NCBI RefSeq assembly: GCF_003025005.1
Contig: NZ_PVSS01000015.1
Coordinates: 1-64,000 of the forward strand
Direction: 5' to 3'
DNA length: 64,000 bases
From: Brumimicrobium mesophilum
Lineage (GTDB): Bacteria > Bacteroidota > Bacteroidia > Flavobacteriales_D > Crocinitomicaceae
A program made the position numbers and the translations under genes. Below the pieces are notes generated by a model, which saw only the letters and a list, made by a program, of their open reading frames with translations, did no database searches and had not been told where the DNA came from. Positions within the stretch are counted from its first letter, which is position 1, and each line of letters opens with the position of its first letter. Shown here piece by piece: positions 42,324 through 50,928 of the stretch.

Positions 42324-43193
42324 TTACTTCTTAATTTCCTTTTCTGCAGTAGCTTTTACCGCCTTAGCACCTGCCACTTTGTAGTACGGATGATGTGGAG
42401 GGAATGCAACTTTATCCTTGCCCGGATTAAATCGGAAAATCTCCAATCGGTTCTTTCCATCCTTTCCAATTTGGGAGGTTGCATCAGCTCCAAGCTTGTT
42501 TGAAATCTTGCTATCCGAAACTTCATACTTCGACTTTCTAACCTCAAAAGCTGTACATCTACATCTCCATCCATTTGGTGGGTAGTATTTTTCCCAAAAC
42601 TTATCGTCTGCAGGTAAAGTAATTTCGTCAAGAGCTTCATGCTCCAGTCTCACCTTATCATCCTTTGCCGTTCGATACTGAATGTTGTAACGTCCTTTGT
42701 TACTTTCAACCTCTGCCCATTTCGCAGACATTTGCGCAGAGCTTCGTGCAAATTCATACTCGGCTTCCAGATAGTTTTGGTTATACTTTTCTTGTATGCT
42801 TTTCACATCTTCAGAAAACTTTTGAAAACTCTTCAATTTTCCGTCTTCATCCAACAATAACCTCGATGCTTCACTTAGTTGTGAATGCGTTTTCAATGCA
42901 GAAAACACAAATACATCATTTTCCAAACTTGTTAACATTGCTTTTGGGATGACGTTATCCGCAATTCCTTTCTTTAATGCCGTTTTGAAAACCTTATAAG
43001 TTGCGTTAATCAACCCCTTATATTTCATGATGTCAGCAGAGACATAAGCACCTGCAGCTAGCAATTTCTTATAAGCTTCTTCAACTTCCTTTAAAGGTGA
43101 ATTAATTGGCGTTTCATCAGCGTTTAAATTGACTTTCAATTTGTGGCAGTCATCGCAATAATCTGAATAGATTCCCTCCAGTCGCAAATGCAA
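42324..43193 (-). CDS. minor head protein (Mu gpF / SPP1 gp7 family)
   Basis: A 289-aa head morphogenesis protein. The C-terminal core (about 180-225) has RTAKDDKVRLEHEALDEITLP and PPNGWRCRCTAFEV, the Phage_Mu_F signature with its two Cys. No ATG or GTG exists between the upstream in-frame TGA and this core; the first possible start is a TTG at 43193, and a GC-rich palindrome (43215-43234) lies just before it. Mu gpF-type proteins are usually longer at the N-terminus. The start region may therefore have been altered, or an unusual start is used. Confidence 0.82.
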   Translation of the reverse strand: MHLRLEGIYSDYCDDCHKLKVNLNADETPINSPLKEVEEAYKKLLAAGAYVSADIMKYKGLINATYKVFKTALKKGIADNVIPKAMLTSLENDVFVFSALKTHSQLSEASRLLLDEDGKLKSFQKFSEDVKSIQEKYNQNYLEAEYEFARSSAQMSAKWAEVESNKGRYNIQYRTAKDDKVRLEHEALDEITLPADDKFWEKYYPPNGWRCRCTAFEVRKSKYEVSDSKISNKLGADATSQIGKDGKNRLEIFRFNPGKDKVAFPPHHPYYKVAGAKAVKATAEKEIKK

Positions 43194-43214
43194 ACTTTCA
43201 AAATACTGCTTACT

Positions 43215-43234
43215 CCCCGACCTAATCGTCGGGG
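43215..43234. repeat. GC-rich palindrome between portal and gpF genes
   Basis: CCCCGAC and GTCGGGG flank a 6-nt loop. It starts 1 bp after the portal stop codon (minus strand). In AT-rich phage DNA a perfect 7-bp GC stem is out of place and resembles a dispersed palindromic element. Confidence 0.7.
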
Positions 43235-44482
43235 CTAGAGAAAAAGTCCGTCATCAGCTTTAAGCTTTTGAACAACCTCACGCTTACCGATAATCTTAAT
43301 ATCGAATTTCTCTTCTACCCATTCAAGATCTACCTCAGCATATTGCATTACTGCAATAACTTTTTTCCATAGTTCGTCTAAATTTTCAGGTATGTCATAA
43401 CGCAATTTCACATCACCGGTAATAAATCCAATTCGCTTCAACGCTGGAAGAATAGTTTTATTCCAGTAATCTTGAGCGATCACAATATCTTCCATTACTT
43501 TCTCCCAAAGTACATCTTGAGCGCTCTCATCTTTCGAGCGATTTCCATTCACAGTGTCCTGGGCAATTATGGCTCCTGAAATAAGCATGCTCATTTCATT
43601 GTTACATAATTTGATTAATTCATTGTAAACGTCTCCAGAACTCGACACACCATCAGCAAATTCAAACTCTTCATGTTCGTCGATGATAAACCAAGCAGCT
43701 GCACCCATGTCTGTCATCATTGCCTCGGCACGTTTCAACATTGCAGGATCTCGTGTATCCGTTTTCATGAAACGTGGAGGAATCCCATAAATCTCACACA
43801 ATTCAGCCCAACAGCTTTGTGCGAAGTCTTTCATTAAAACATGTTTCACAGATTTATTAATGAGACCTCGCTCTTCAGAAACGAACTCCAACAAGAATGT
43901 TCCAAACTCACGCATCTCACGGTAAAGGATAAATTTATCATCGTTTACATCAGGATAAAAACGTCCGTTTTGAGGCACTACATTCGCTCTTGGAATGAGT
44001 TTCACACTTACTTGCTCAACGTTTTCAATGTCTTTATATTTCCCAATCTCAACGAGTGAATAACCAAAATACAAAGCATTTGCTGCATGCTTTGTCAATT
44101 TTCGATAAATACCGGCATCTTTCAATTTCTCGGTTTGCACTTCGTCGATTTCACCGCTTGCAGTTTTCAAATTCCAATCTAAAGAGAACATCTTAGTTTG
44201 TCTATTCTCAATTTGAGAGGTCAATAAGCCGTCATCCATCACACGAGTAAAAATGTCTTGCAATGCGAAGTTTCTCGGATCTTCCTCTCGTTCCGTCGCC
44301 AAAATTGCCTGATTCCACATCTTTAAATCAATGCGAGTTCTTGCAACCGCTTTTGGTTGAGGGTTCAAAACTCGTCGAGTGATTTCCTTATGAGCGTTGT
44401 TTTCAGCTTTCAAGTTTTGAACTGGTTGAATTGTTCCCAATCGCTCATTTATAACTTGCGCCACTTTATTAAATAGTTCCAT
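43235..44482 (-). CDS. phage portal protein (DUF935, Mu gp29-like)
   Basis: A 415-aa portal protein that forms the DNA entry ring of the capsid. The DUF935 pattern is clear: RDPAMLKRAEAMMTDMGAAAWFIIDEHEEFEFADG, then YNELIKLCNNEMSMLISGAIIAQDT and KDESAQDVLWEKVMEDIV. It lies between the gp36-like gene (2 bp upstream) and gpF, in the usual head-gene order of Mu relatives. Confidence 0.9.
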   Translation of the reverse strand: MELFNKVAQVINERLGTIQPVQNLKAENNAHKEITRRVLNPQPKAVARTRIDLKMWNQAILATEREEDPRNFALQDIFTRVMDDGLLTSQIENRQTKMFSLDWNLKTASGEIDEVQTEKLKDAGIYRKLTKHAANALYFGYSLVEIGKYKDIENVEQVSVKLIPRANVVPQNGRFYPDVNDDKFILYREMREFGTFLLEFVSEERGLINKSVKHVLMKDFAQSCWAELCEIYGIPPRFMKTDTRDPAMLKRAEAMMTDMGAAAWFIIDEHEEFEFADGVSSSGDVYNELIKLCNNEMSMLISGAIIAQDTVNGNRSKDESAQDVLWEKVMEDIVIAQDYWNKTILPALKRIGFITGDVKLRYDIPENLDELWKKVIAVMQYAEVDLEWVEEKFDIKIIGKREVVQKLKADDGLFL

Positions 44483-44484
44483 AA

Positions 44485-44946
44485 TTACTCGTAATTGAAT
44501 TTAGGTCTCGAACCAAATCGAAACGGTTGATTGTTTTCTCCACTAGGATCAGTTACTGCCGGGTCAACTTGAGGAAGAGATCCAATTGTCATTTTTCCGT
44601 CAAGTATCATTTTCAAAGTTTCCAAAGCTCTGTCATAACGCTCCTTGGTTTGCTCATAAATGATATCTGCGTTACATAAATCAACAACGTGCCAAATGGT
44701 AACTGTTTTGGTTAAAGACAGAATCAAAGCATTACGGTCAGTTCCTGTAGCTGCGAAGATTGCCTCCACATCATAAACAAGCCTTCCATCATTAAACTCG
44801 TGCTTGAAGTTCGGCATTAGATAGCCCTTCACCTCTTCAATAGCAACCTCAATGGCTGTATCAATTATGGTGTCGTCCCCTTCAGTAATTTGGTCAAGGA
44901 TATAAGCGTACTTATTGGTCTTGAGTTCTAATATTGATAAATACAT
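44485..44946 (-). CDS. Mu gp36-like head completion protein (DUF1320)
   Basis: A 153-aa protein with a helical N-terminus (DDTIIDTAIEVAIEEVKGYLMPNF, RNALILSLTKTVTIWHVVDLCNADIIYEQTKERYDRALETLKMILDGKM) matching the gp36/DUF1320 layout; the C-terminus is a Pro-rich tail (PAVTDPSGENNQPFRFGSRPK). It would act as a head-tail connector. It lies between terminase and portal genes; in Mu, gp36 lies further downstream, so the order differs. Confidence 0.75.
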   Translation of the reverse strand: MYLSILELKTNKYAYILDQITEGDDTIIDTAIEVAIEEVKGYLMPNFKHEFNDGRLVYDVEAIFAATGTDRNALILSLTKTVTIWHVVDLCNADIIYEQTKERYDRALETLKMILDGKMTIGSLPQVDPAVTDPSGENNQPFRFGSRPKFNYE

Positions 44947-44949
44947 ATC

Positions 44950-46479
44950 TTAATTTTTAAATGAAATTCGTTTACCTACGATATGCGTAGTTTCTTCCGT
45001 TGCAGAATTCTCCTGAAGTTTAAATACGCAACCTTCTAATGCATCTGGACCATCCATTGTTTTTGAAGCAACATCAACATCCAGCATTTGATCTTCCATT
45101 CGTTCCATATCGGGAGTGCCTTTTAGTTTTTGGTCGAAAATCAAATCTCCACTCCTGTGGATAGGATCCAATGTTCCTTCAATTCTGTAAAATTTATCAG
45201 GCTTATTCCTATTATCTAATGAAAGAGGAAGTCTTGTTTTACGTCTTTTAGCTCGTTTCTTAATTTCAGGATCAATAACCTGTTCATAAAAAGCATCTTG
45301 TAAGGAGTTGTTTTCAATCCATCCTCTTCGAATCTGGACATTGTGTTCCATCAAATAATCATTAGCATCATAAAGCCAATCGACAAAGCGTGAGTTGCCC
45401 GTTTGATCAAGTCTGATCCAGTAGACGAAATACATGAAGTTTTTATAACCAACTACAATTACACATTTTGCTGAGGCGTTACCTCCGCTCTTGTCTTTGT
45501 TCGATGTTGATGGATCTGCATAGAATAGAACCTTCTCACATTTATGAATAGGTGGACATTTACCATACTTAATTTCCTTAAATACTGTACCTTCTTTCAA
45601 TGGATTATTGAAGTATTCTTTTTGTTGATTTCTGTAGGACATAGGTTTTAACACCCTGTCAATCATTTCCTCTGTATTCTTTTGTGGCCAAGTAGATTTA
45701 CCTTTCTTGTCCCGAATATTTACAATTTCATATCTATCAGCTTTCTTTCCAAGTTCTGTGATCGTGGTATACTTTCCAATAATGTTTCCTACTGCCATTA
45801 AGAGTAGAGGATTAGAAATCGACCGAGTGGCATAAAGTGCTTCAAGTACCCAGTCAACTTTAGCTTTTATTCGTTTCTTATTTCGAACCTCTTCATCTGT
45901 ATCAATATCATCGATCAAAATAACATCAGGCCTCACAGCTTCGTTTCTAGTTCCACGAGGAGATTGACCTGCACCTAGAGCTCTAAATGCAACTCCTTTC
46001 TTGGTGATAAATTCACTCGCAGTCCAACTTCCAACACTTTCTTGCTTTCCGTAATCGTTAATTATACGGTTGTTTGATTCAAGAATAGACTTATAAGGAA
46101 GTAGCAAACGTTCAGCATCGGTAGAAGTAGCGGAGACAAGAATAACGTTCTTCTTTTTTCCAGTTACAGTAAGTTTTAAGACGTCCATCATTGTTCTTGC
46201 CGATTTTGCCAACTCACGACACCAAGCTCGTACAAGGAAAAACTCAGCGTTTTCCATCACGCATTTAGTTGATGGTTTATGAAATGGAGCTGGCTCACTT
46301 AAATAGAAGTTTGGGAAGTAGTATTTATACCACTCCTCGTTATTTCCTTCAAGGCGTTTGATACGCTTGGCTTTGTCTCCTTGACTTTCATCTAAGTCAA
46401 CAGGGGTAGCTTTGTCAATATTCTTTCTGAACTCCTGCCACTTTTCATAATAGGCCTTGTCGCTGATCTTCTTTGCCAT
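44950..46479 (-). CDS. terminase large subunit (Mu gp28-like)
   Basis: A 509-aa packaging ATPase/nuclease. The adenine/Walker A region is RELAKSARTMMDVLKL (about 89-104), Walker B is VILIDDIDTDEEV (about 185-197), and the nuclease part begins at FYADPSTS (about 323) with later acidic residues in WIENNSLQDAF. The size is usual. The small subunit gene directly precedes it and the stop and start are adjacent. Confidence 0.9.
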   Translation of the reverse strand: MAKKISDKAYYEKWQEFRKNIDKATPVDLDESQGDKAKRIKRLEGNNEEWYKYYFPNFYLSEPAPFHKPSTKCVMENAEFFLVRAWCRELAKSARTMMDVLKLTVTGKKKNVILVSATSTDAERLLLPYKSILESNNRIINDYGKQESVGSWTASEFITKKGVAFRALGAGQSPRGTRNEAVRPDVILIDDIDTDEEVRNKKRIKAKVDWVLEALYATRSISNPLLLMAVGNIIGKYTTITELGKKADRYEIVNIRDKKGKSTWPQKNTEEMIDRVLKPMSYRNQQKEYFNNPLKEGTVFKEIKYGKCPPIHKCEKVLFYADPSTSNKDKSGGNASAKCVIVVGYKNFMYFVYWIRLDQTGNSRFVDWLYDANDYLMEHNVQIRRGWIENNSLQDAFYEQVIDPEIKKRAKRRKTRLPLSLDNRNKPDKFYRIEGTLDPIHRSGDLIFDQKLKGTPDMERMEDQMLDVDVASKTMDGPDALEGCVFKLQENSATEETTHIVGKRISFKN

Positions 46480-46917
46480 CTACTTCATTTTAGATTGAAT
46501 GAATAAATCAAAGTGATTAGTAATCTTCTTGGCTTCCTCTAAATCAATCTCACGCACGAAGTCAATAAAGTCTCTTGCAACTTCTACAATTTGACCAATA
46601 GAAGTTTCAACCTCCAGCTTTTGAATTGCGCTTGTGATCTTAGAAATTACATCAGCTTCTTTTGCCTCTGCAACCTTATAATCACGTTCTGTAATTTTAA
46701 GGTTCAGAAATTCCAATTGATCATACAATTGAGAGATCTGATGTTGCTTTGTGATCAGCATTGATTTCCTCAATTTCTTCCATTCACCTTTTTCAATCCA
46801 TCGGGAAACTGTTTTTTCTGTCACCTTGACACGTGTTGCGATTTCCTTTTGAGTTAAATTCTCGGAGGTGTACAATGTCTTCGCATAGTCATGTTGTTGT
46901 TGTTTCTGCAATCTCAT
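46480..46917 (-). CDS. terminase small subunit-like HTH protein (Mu gp27 position)
   Basis: A 145-aa protein. An N-terminal HTH (LTQKEIATRVKVTEKTVSRWIEKGEWKKLR, about 20-50) is followed by helical, probably oligomerising segments (about 60-140). This is the build of small terminases that recognise packaging sites. The start ATG at 46917 is preferred over a TTG at 46935 because that TTG lies inside the predicted -7 element. It is first in the leftward head operon, 0 bp from the large subunit. Confidence 0.75.
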   Translation of the reverse strand: MRLQKQQQHDYAKTLYTSENLTQKEIATRVKVTEKTVSRWIEKGEWKKLRKSMLITKQHQISQLYDQLEFLNLKITERDYKVAEAKEADVISKITSAIQKLEVETSIGQIVEVARDFIDFVREIDLEEAKKITNHFDLFIQSKMK

Positions 46918-46932
46918 ACTACTATTTATATG

Positions 46933-46940
46933 CAAAGTTG
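46933..46940 (-). promoter_or_regulatory. -7 element of the leftward late operon
   Basis: On the minus strand CAACTTTG, one mismatch from TAnnTTTG, 15 nt before the ATG at 46917. It lies in the 150-bp region between the leftward head operon and the rightward capsid-tail operon, so the late promoters in both directions should be here. I could not define the rightward one. Confidence 0.35.
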
Positions 46941-47066
46941 ACCTAAATCAATCGGATTTTGAAAAAACGTTGTAAGGGTTGCATGACATTTTGGCGCAAT
47001 TTGAAAGAATCCGCAATTTTGAAACCTGAACGATTGAACAATCAATTATTAATTCAACTAGAATTT

Positions 47067-48020
47067 ATGCCAAAAAAAGGTGACAGCTTCGTTTTGAACG
47101 ACGAAAACGAATTGAATAGCTACGGTTTTAGGACTTCAAATGAAGGATTGAACCTAGACAGATTCAAAGACAATCCTGTATTGTTGGATTACCACCGCAC
47201 TTCTAACGAGTCGGTTATTGGTCGTTGGACAAACATCAGAATCGAAGGATCACTATTGTTAGCTGATCCTGAATTCGACATCGAAGATCCAGCAGCATTG
47301 AAAGTAAAAGGAAAGGTTGACCGTGGCTTTATCAAAGGTGCATCAATGGGCTTGACTTTCAGCCATAAGAACATGGAGATTCAACCAGACGGGACCTATC
47401 TATTAGGAAAATCCCAATTAATGGAAGGTTCTATCGTGTCCATTCCATCAAATCGTAAATCATTAAAGCTCTATACAGAGGATGGTGATCTAATGACGGA
47501 GGAATCTGTCAAATTATCAATTAAGCAAATCAGTAAACCCAAAATAGATATGCCAAAAGTAGCATTAAGTTTTGCTGCATTAACAGCGCTAGGTCTTCAA
47601 AGTGATGAAGATTCAGTTGCATTAAGCGCAGCAGTTGAAAAGCTAGCAGGTGAGAAAACCTCACTTACAGCAAAATTAAAAGCTAAAACCAGCGAGCTTG
47701 AAGCGTTGGAAAGTAAAGTTGAAGCAGACAACGATGCAAAAGCATTGTCTATGGTTAAGAACGCAATCACAGAAGGTAAAATCACAGCCGACAAAAAGGA
47801 GAAGTTCTTAAAAATAGCTAAAGCTGATTTCACATTAGCCGCAGATTTCTTAAGTGAAATTCCAGCGAAAAAAACATTGGCTGGAGAAGTGATTAATTCC
47901 ACTTCAGGTGGTGACCTTCCAAAAACAATGGATGAGTTCGAGAAATTGTCAACTGAAAAGAAGTTGAGTTTCCAAGCAGATCACCCTGCAGAGTTTGAAA
48001 AATTATTCACGCAAAACTAG
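47067..48020 (+). CDS. phage protease/scaffold protein (Mu gpI-like)
   Basis: A 317-aa protein that matures the capsid. It starts MPKKGDSFVLNDENELNSYGFRTSNEGLNL, then NPVLLDYHRTSNESVIGRWTNIRIEGSLLLADPEFD and GFIKGASMGL, the prohead-protease pattern with His about residue 43. The C-terminal half (about 170-260) is a coiled coil likely to serve as scaffold. The frame is open 108 bp upstream from a TTG, but the family begins at the ATG 47067. The capsid gene follows at 5 bp. Confidence 0.85.
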   Translation: MPKKGDSFVLNDENELNSYGFRTSNEGLNLDRFKDNPVLLDYHRTSNESVIGRWTNIRIEGSLLLADPEFDIEDPAALKVKGKVDRGFIKGASMGLTFSHKNMEIQPDGTYLLGKSQLMEGSIVSIPSNRKSLKLYTEDGDLMTEESVKLSIKQISKPKIDMPKVALSFAALTALGLQSDEDSVALSAAVEKLAGEKTSLTAKLKAKTSELEALESKVEADNDAKALSMVKNAITEGKITADKKEKFLKIAKADFTLAADFLSEIPAKKTLAGEVINSTSGGDLPKTMDEFEKLSTEKKLSFQADHPAEFEKLFTQN

Positions 48021-48025
48021 TAATT

Positions 48026-48958
48026 ATGCCATCATTATTTCCACAAATGTGGCGAACGAGAGTCGCCTTATTATTAAGCTTCACCGATGCAGCTCCTTGG
48101 TTGGACGGAATTGAAGAAATCGATACAGAGATTATCGAAGTAGGTTCAGGATCTGCAAGCGAGCAAAACTTGATTCACCTACCATTAGAAAACTTCGATG
48201 TAGAGGTTTTATTGAACAACACAACTTATCCATTGGGTACGCAAGCATTTACGGATGACGAAGCAGTTGTGAAGTTGGACAAATGGGAAACGAAAGTTAC
48301 CAATTTGACTGATGACCAAACTATGGGAGCATCTTATCGCAAAATCGATAACGTTGTGCGTCCACACACTCGAGCGTTGTTGGAAAACAAGTTCATGAAA
48401 GCCATTCACGCTTTAGCACCTGCTGTTAACGCAACTGCAACACCTATCATTAAAACGACTGGAACATTGACTGGAGGAAGACGATTGTTTACCTATGAAG
48501 ATCTTGTAGCCTTAAAGCGTGCGTGTGATACTGCTAAGATGTCTAAAACTGACCGTCGTTTAGTATTGACTTCCAATCACTGGAATGACTTATTGTTAGA
48601 TCGCGAACGTTTTGCAAATCAATTAAACAACATCAAAGAAGGTGAAGTTGCACCGAAAATTGCAGGTTTCAAAATCTTCCAATATGATGCAAATCCTTTA
48701 TTCTTTGCTGACGCTGCAAACGCAGGAGCATTAACAAAGCAACCTTTTGGTACAGTGAAAACTGCCACAGATTTCGAAGGATCAGTTGTTTTTGACGGAG
48801 GAAACGTGGCTAAGAAAAATGGTTTAACAAAACAATACTTCTCGCCTTCAGCGGCAACGCCAACAAATCCGGTTAATCAATTGAATTACCGTCACTACTT
48901 CATGACTTTACCAATTCGTCAGAAGTTTATGGCTGCAATCATTGATGCTGCATCATAG
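48026..48958 (+). CDS. major capsid protein (Mu gpT-like)
   Basis: A 310-aa HK97-fold capsid subunit. The pattern is that of Mu gpT relatives in Bacteroidota: an N-terminal arm, ...LENFDVEVLLNNTTYPLGTQAFTDDEAVVKLDKWETKVTNLTDD, DNVVRPHTRALLENKFMKAIHAL and the C-terminal RHYFMTLPIRQKFMAAIIDAAS. Its place after the protease and before the lysis and tail genes agrees. Confidence 0.88.
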   Translation: MPSLFPQMWRTRVALLLSFTDAAPWLDGIEEIDTEIIEVGSGSASEQNLIHLPLENFDVEVLLNNTTYPLGTQAFTDDEAVVKLDKWETKVTNLTDDQTMGASYRKIDNVVRPHTRALLENKFMKAIHALAPAVNATATPIIKTTGTLTGGRRLFTYEDLVALKRACDTAKMSKTDRRLVLTSNHWNDLLLDRERFANQLNNIKEGEVAPKIAGFKIFQYDANPLFFADAANAGALTKQPFGTVKTATDFEGSVVFDGGNVAKKNGLTKQYFSPSAATPTNPVNQLNYRHYFMTLPIRQKFMAAIIDAAS

Positions 48959-48998
48959 TAATTAACAAGAAAACACACAGAGAGAAAACAGCACCACA

Positions 48999-49625
48999 AT
49001 GGGAAAACACAGAATTATATTAGATCCAGGACACGGGGGAGTAAATCCATCGACTGGACAATATGTTACGCCCGGGAAGAGATCATTCCATCCTGTTGAT
49101 GGTGCTGTTTATTATGAAGGAGAGATAATGCGAGCGTATGCATGCACTTGGGCAAACATCCTTAGAAATGCAGGTTATGAAGTTGTTTTTACGGTTGAGC
49201 CTACTGATTATACAGATGTTTCTTTGAACGAAAGAATTCGAAAGGTTAACACTTTTCATGCGCAAAAAAAGAGCATCCTTGTGCCAATTCATTCTAATGG
49301 TGTCCGCAATCCAACAGCTCACGGTCATGAAGTTTTCACTTCTCCTGGGGTAACAAACAGCGACCAATTAGCAACCTTTTGGATTGAAGAGTTTGAAGCT
49401 ATGTTTCCAAACATTCACGTCAGAAAAGACTTCTCCGATGGATATCCTGACAAAGAAGCAAACTTTATGATGCTGACGCTTTCAAATTGCGTTGCCATTT
49501 ATCTTGAGTTGCTATTTCACACTAATGATGCGGAGGTTAGAATTCTAAGATCACAAGAGTTCAAGGAGAAAACAGGCCAAGCGCTTTTGCGTGCCATCAT
49601 AAAATACGAGCAATGGTTGAACTAA
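48999..49625 (+). CDS. N-acetylmuramoyl-L-alanine amidase (endolysin)
   Basis: A 208-aa Amidase_3 zinc enzyme that cuts the amide bond between muramic acid and peptide. Zinc ligands and the catalytic Glu are visible: LDPGHGG (His about 11), YYEGE (about 40), PIHSNG (His about 98) and the late YLELLFHTND. There is no signal peptide, so release needs a holin or similar. It starts the lysis group; the next gene overlaps its end by 13 bp. Confidence 0.9.
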   Translation: MGKHRIILDPGHGGVNPSTGQYVTPGKRSFHPVDGAVYYEGEIMRAYACTWANILRNAGYEVVFTVEPTDYTDVSLNERIRKVNTFHAQKKSILVPIHSNGVRNPTAHGHEVFTSPGVTNSDQLATFWIEEFEAMFPNIHVRKDFSDGYPDKEANFMMLTLSNCVAIYLELLFHTNDAEVRILRSQEFKEKTGQALLRAIIKYEQWLN

Positions 49626-49981
49626 TTATTACGGCAATTATAGCTCCAATAGTGCCAGCTGTCATCGCTTACCTGTTAGGTAGGAAATTGAGACAGAAAA
49701 AGGAGGAAGTAGACATTGAAAAGCTACAAGGAAACAATTATAAGATTTACATAGAAAATTACCAGGTAATGCTTGATGACCTTGCGAAAAGAAACGAATT
49801 GTCGATTCAGTCAAACAGAGATCAGCGAGCATATTACCACAAGGTAGTTGAAGAATTGAAAACCACAGTAACAGATCTGTCCAATTCAAACAAGCAACTC
49901 CATAAAGACATTCAGAAATTAAAACAGGACTACCCATGTCCAGATTGCAAATTAAAACCAAAGACAACGTGCAAAAACTAA
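49613..49981 (+). CDS. single-span membrane protein with coiled coil, lysis group
   Basis: A 122-aa protein: an N-terminal membrane helix (LIITAIIAPIVPAVIAYLLG, about 4-23), a long charged coiled coil (about 27-105) and a short Cys-containing end (CPDCKLKPKTTC). This is the build of an Rz-like inner-membrane protein or a small holin-like protein. It overlaps the amidase gene by 13 bp and the next lysis gene by 46 bp. Confidence 0.6.
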   Translation: MVELIITAIIAPIVPAVIAYLLGRKLRQKKEEVDIEKLQGNNYKIYIENYQVMLDDLAKRNELSIQSNRDQRAYYHKVVEELKTTVTDLSNSNKQLHKDIQKLKQDYPCPDCKLKPKTTCKN

Positions 49982-50478
49982 TATACATATTGCTAACACT
50001 TTTGATTCTCACATCATGTGGAAACTCAAGAAACTCGGGGTCAACTATAATTTCAGATAAGACAACTGAAACGACTGTTGATGTCCTAGATAGAGATACT
50101 ATTTTTAGAATTCCACAAGAAAAAGCATCTCTCTTAGCGAAATTAAGTACCAATTCTAAAGGAGAAATCTCAATTGAGCATCAAACAGTTTCAAATGATT
50201 CTGAATCATTATCGGATCCAGTGATCAAGATTGTAGATAACTACATCCACGTCGATTGTGAAAAGAAAGCGCAAGAGCTCTTCGCCCAATGGAAGGAAAC
50301 GCATAAGCAAACGAAAGTTGTTCAAACCATTACAGAATACTATCCAGTAGAACGAGAAATGACCACCTACGAAACCATTAGTATATGGATGGGTAGGGTT
50401 TTTATGCTCATTCTATTGGTATCAATAATCCTGATTCTCGCCAAAGTGAAGAATCCATTTTTTAACAAAAAATCATAG
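49936..50478 (+). CDS. unimolecular spanin (u-spanin) candidate
   Basis: A 180-aa protein with an N-terminal lipoprotein signal (LIYILLTLLILTSC, Cys about residue 28), a periplasmic domain of about 110 aa, and a C-terminal membrane helix (MGRVFMLILLVSIILILAKV, about 151-170) with a Lys-rich end. A lipid-anchored N-terminus with a C-terminal inner-membrane helix is the defining layout of u-spanins such as T1 gp11, which fuse the inner and outer membranes in the last lysis step. Sequence similarity is not needed for that class. It overlaps the coiled-coil gene in another frame. Confidence 0.6.
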   Translation: MSRLQIKTKDNVQKLIYILLTLLILTSCGNSRNSGSTIISDKTTETTVDVLDRDTIFRIPQEKASLLAKLSTNSKGEISIEHQTVSNDSESLSDPVIKIVDNYIHVDCEKKAQELFAQWKETHKQTKVVQTITEYYPVEREMTTYETISIWMGRVFMLILLVSIILILAKVKNPFFNKKS

Positions 50479-50480
50479 TT

Positions 50481-50927
50481 ATGAATAAAGTTTTTAAAGA
50501 CAATCCATCACTTAACGAGTTTTATCAAACGACTGATGGTCGCCCTTTTTACGGTGAAAACGCTGCTAAAAATCACGCTAAAACACTAGGCGAAGGAAAA
50601 GGAAAAGTTGCGCATATAGTGCGTGAAGTTGAAGTGGAAGCATCTGAGGAAGATGAAAATCCATCACCTGCAGAATACGACATGAGTATGACTCGTCCGC
50701 AATTGGATGCAGTGGCTAAAGGTTTTGAAATAAACACTGATGAATTAGGCACGAAGCAAGATGTAATTGATGCTATAGATGCATTTATTAATGGAGTGAC
50801 TTCAAAAGATTTAGAAGATCCGAAAGATTCAACTGAATCAGTGGATGCATCTGCAAAAACTGAAACGGAAGAAAAAGACACTTCAGACAAAGGAGCTGAA
50901 GCAGTAGAAACGAAAAAAACAAAGTAA
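50481..50927 (+). CDS. acidic phage protein with HeH-like motif (Mu gp35 position)
   Basis: A 148-aa protein. The N-terminus (FYQTTDGRPFYGENAAKNHAKTLGEGK) is followed by a short helix-extension-helix-like stretch (MTRPQLDAVAKGFEINTDELGTKQDVIDAIDAFI, about 72-105) and a disordered acidic tail of Asp, Glu, Ser and Lys. It directly precedes the sheath gene, as gp35 does in some Mu relatives. Probably a minor structural protein. Confidence 0.6.
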   Translation: MNKVFKDNPSLNEFYQTTDGRPFYGENAAKNHAKTLGEGKGKVAHIVREVEVEASEEDENPSPAEYDMSMTRPQLDAVAKGFEINTDELGTKQDVIDAIDAFINGVTSKDLEDPKDSTESVDASAKTETEEKDTSDKGAEAVETKKTK

Positions 50928-50928
50928 C

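Noticed and set aside
49662-50153. 163-codon leftward frame across the lysis genes
   Set aside because: Antisense to two well-supported overlapping lysis genes; no family pattern.
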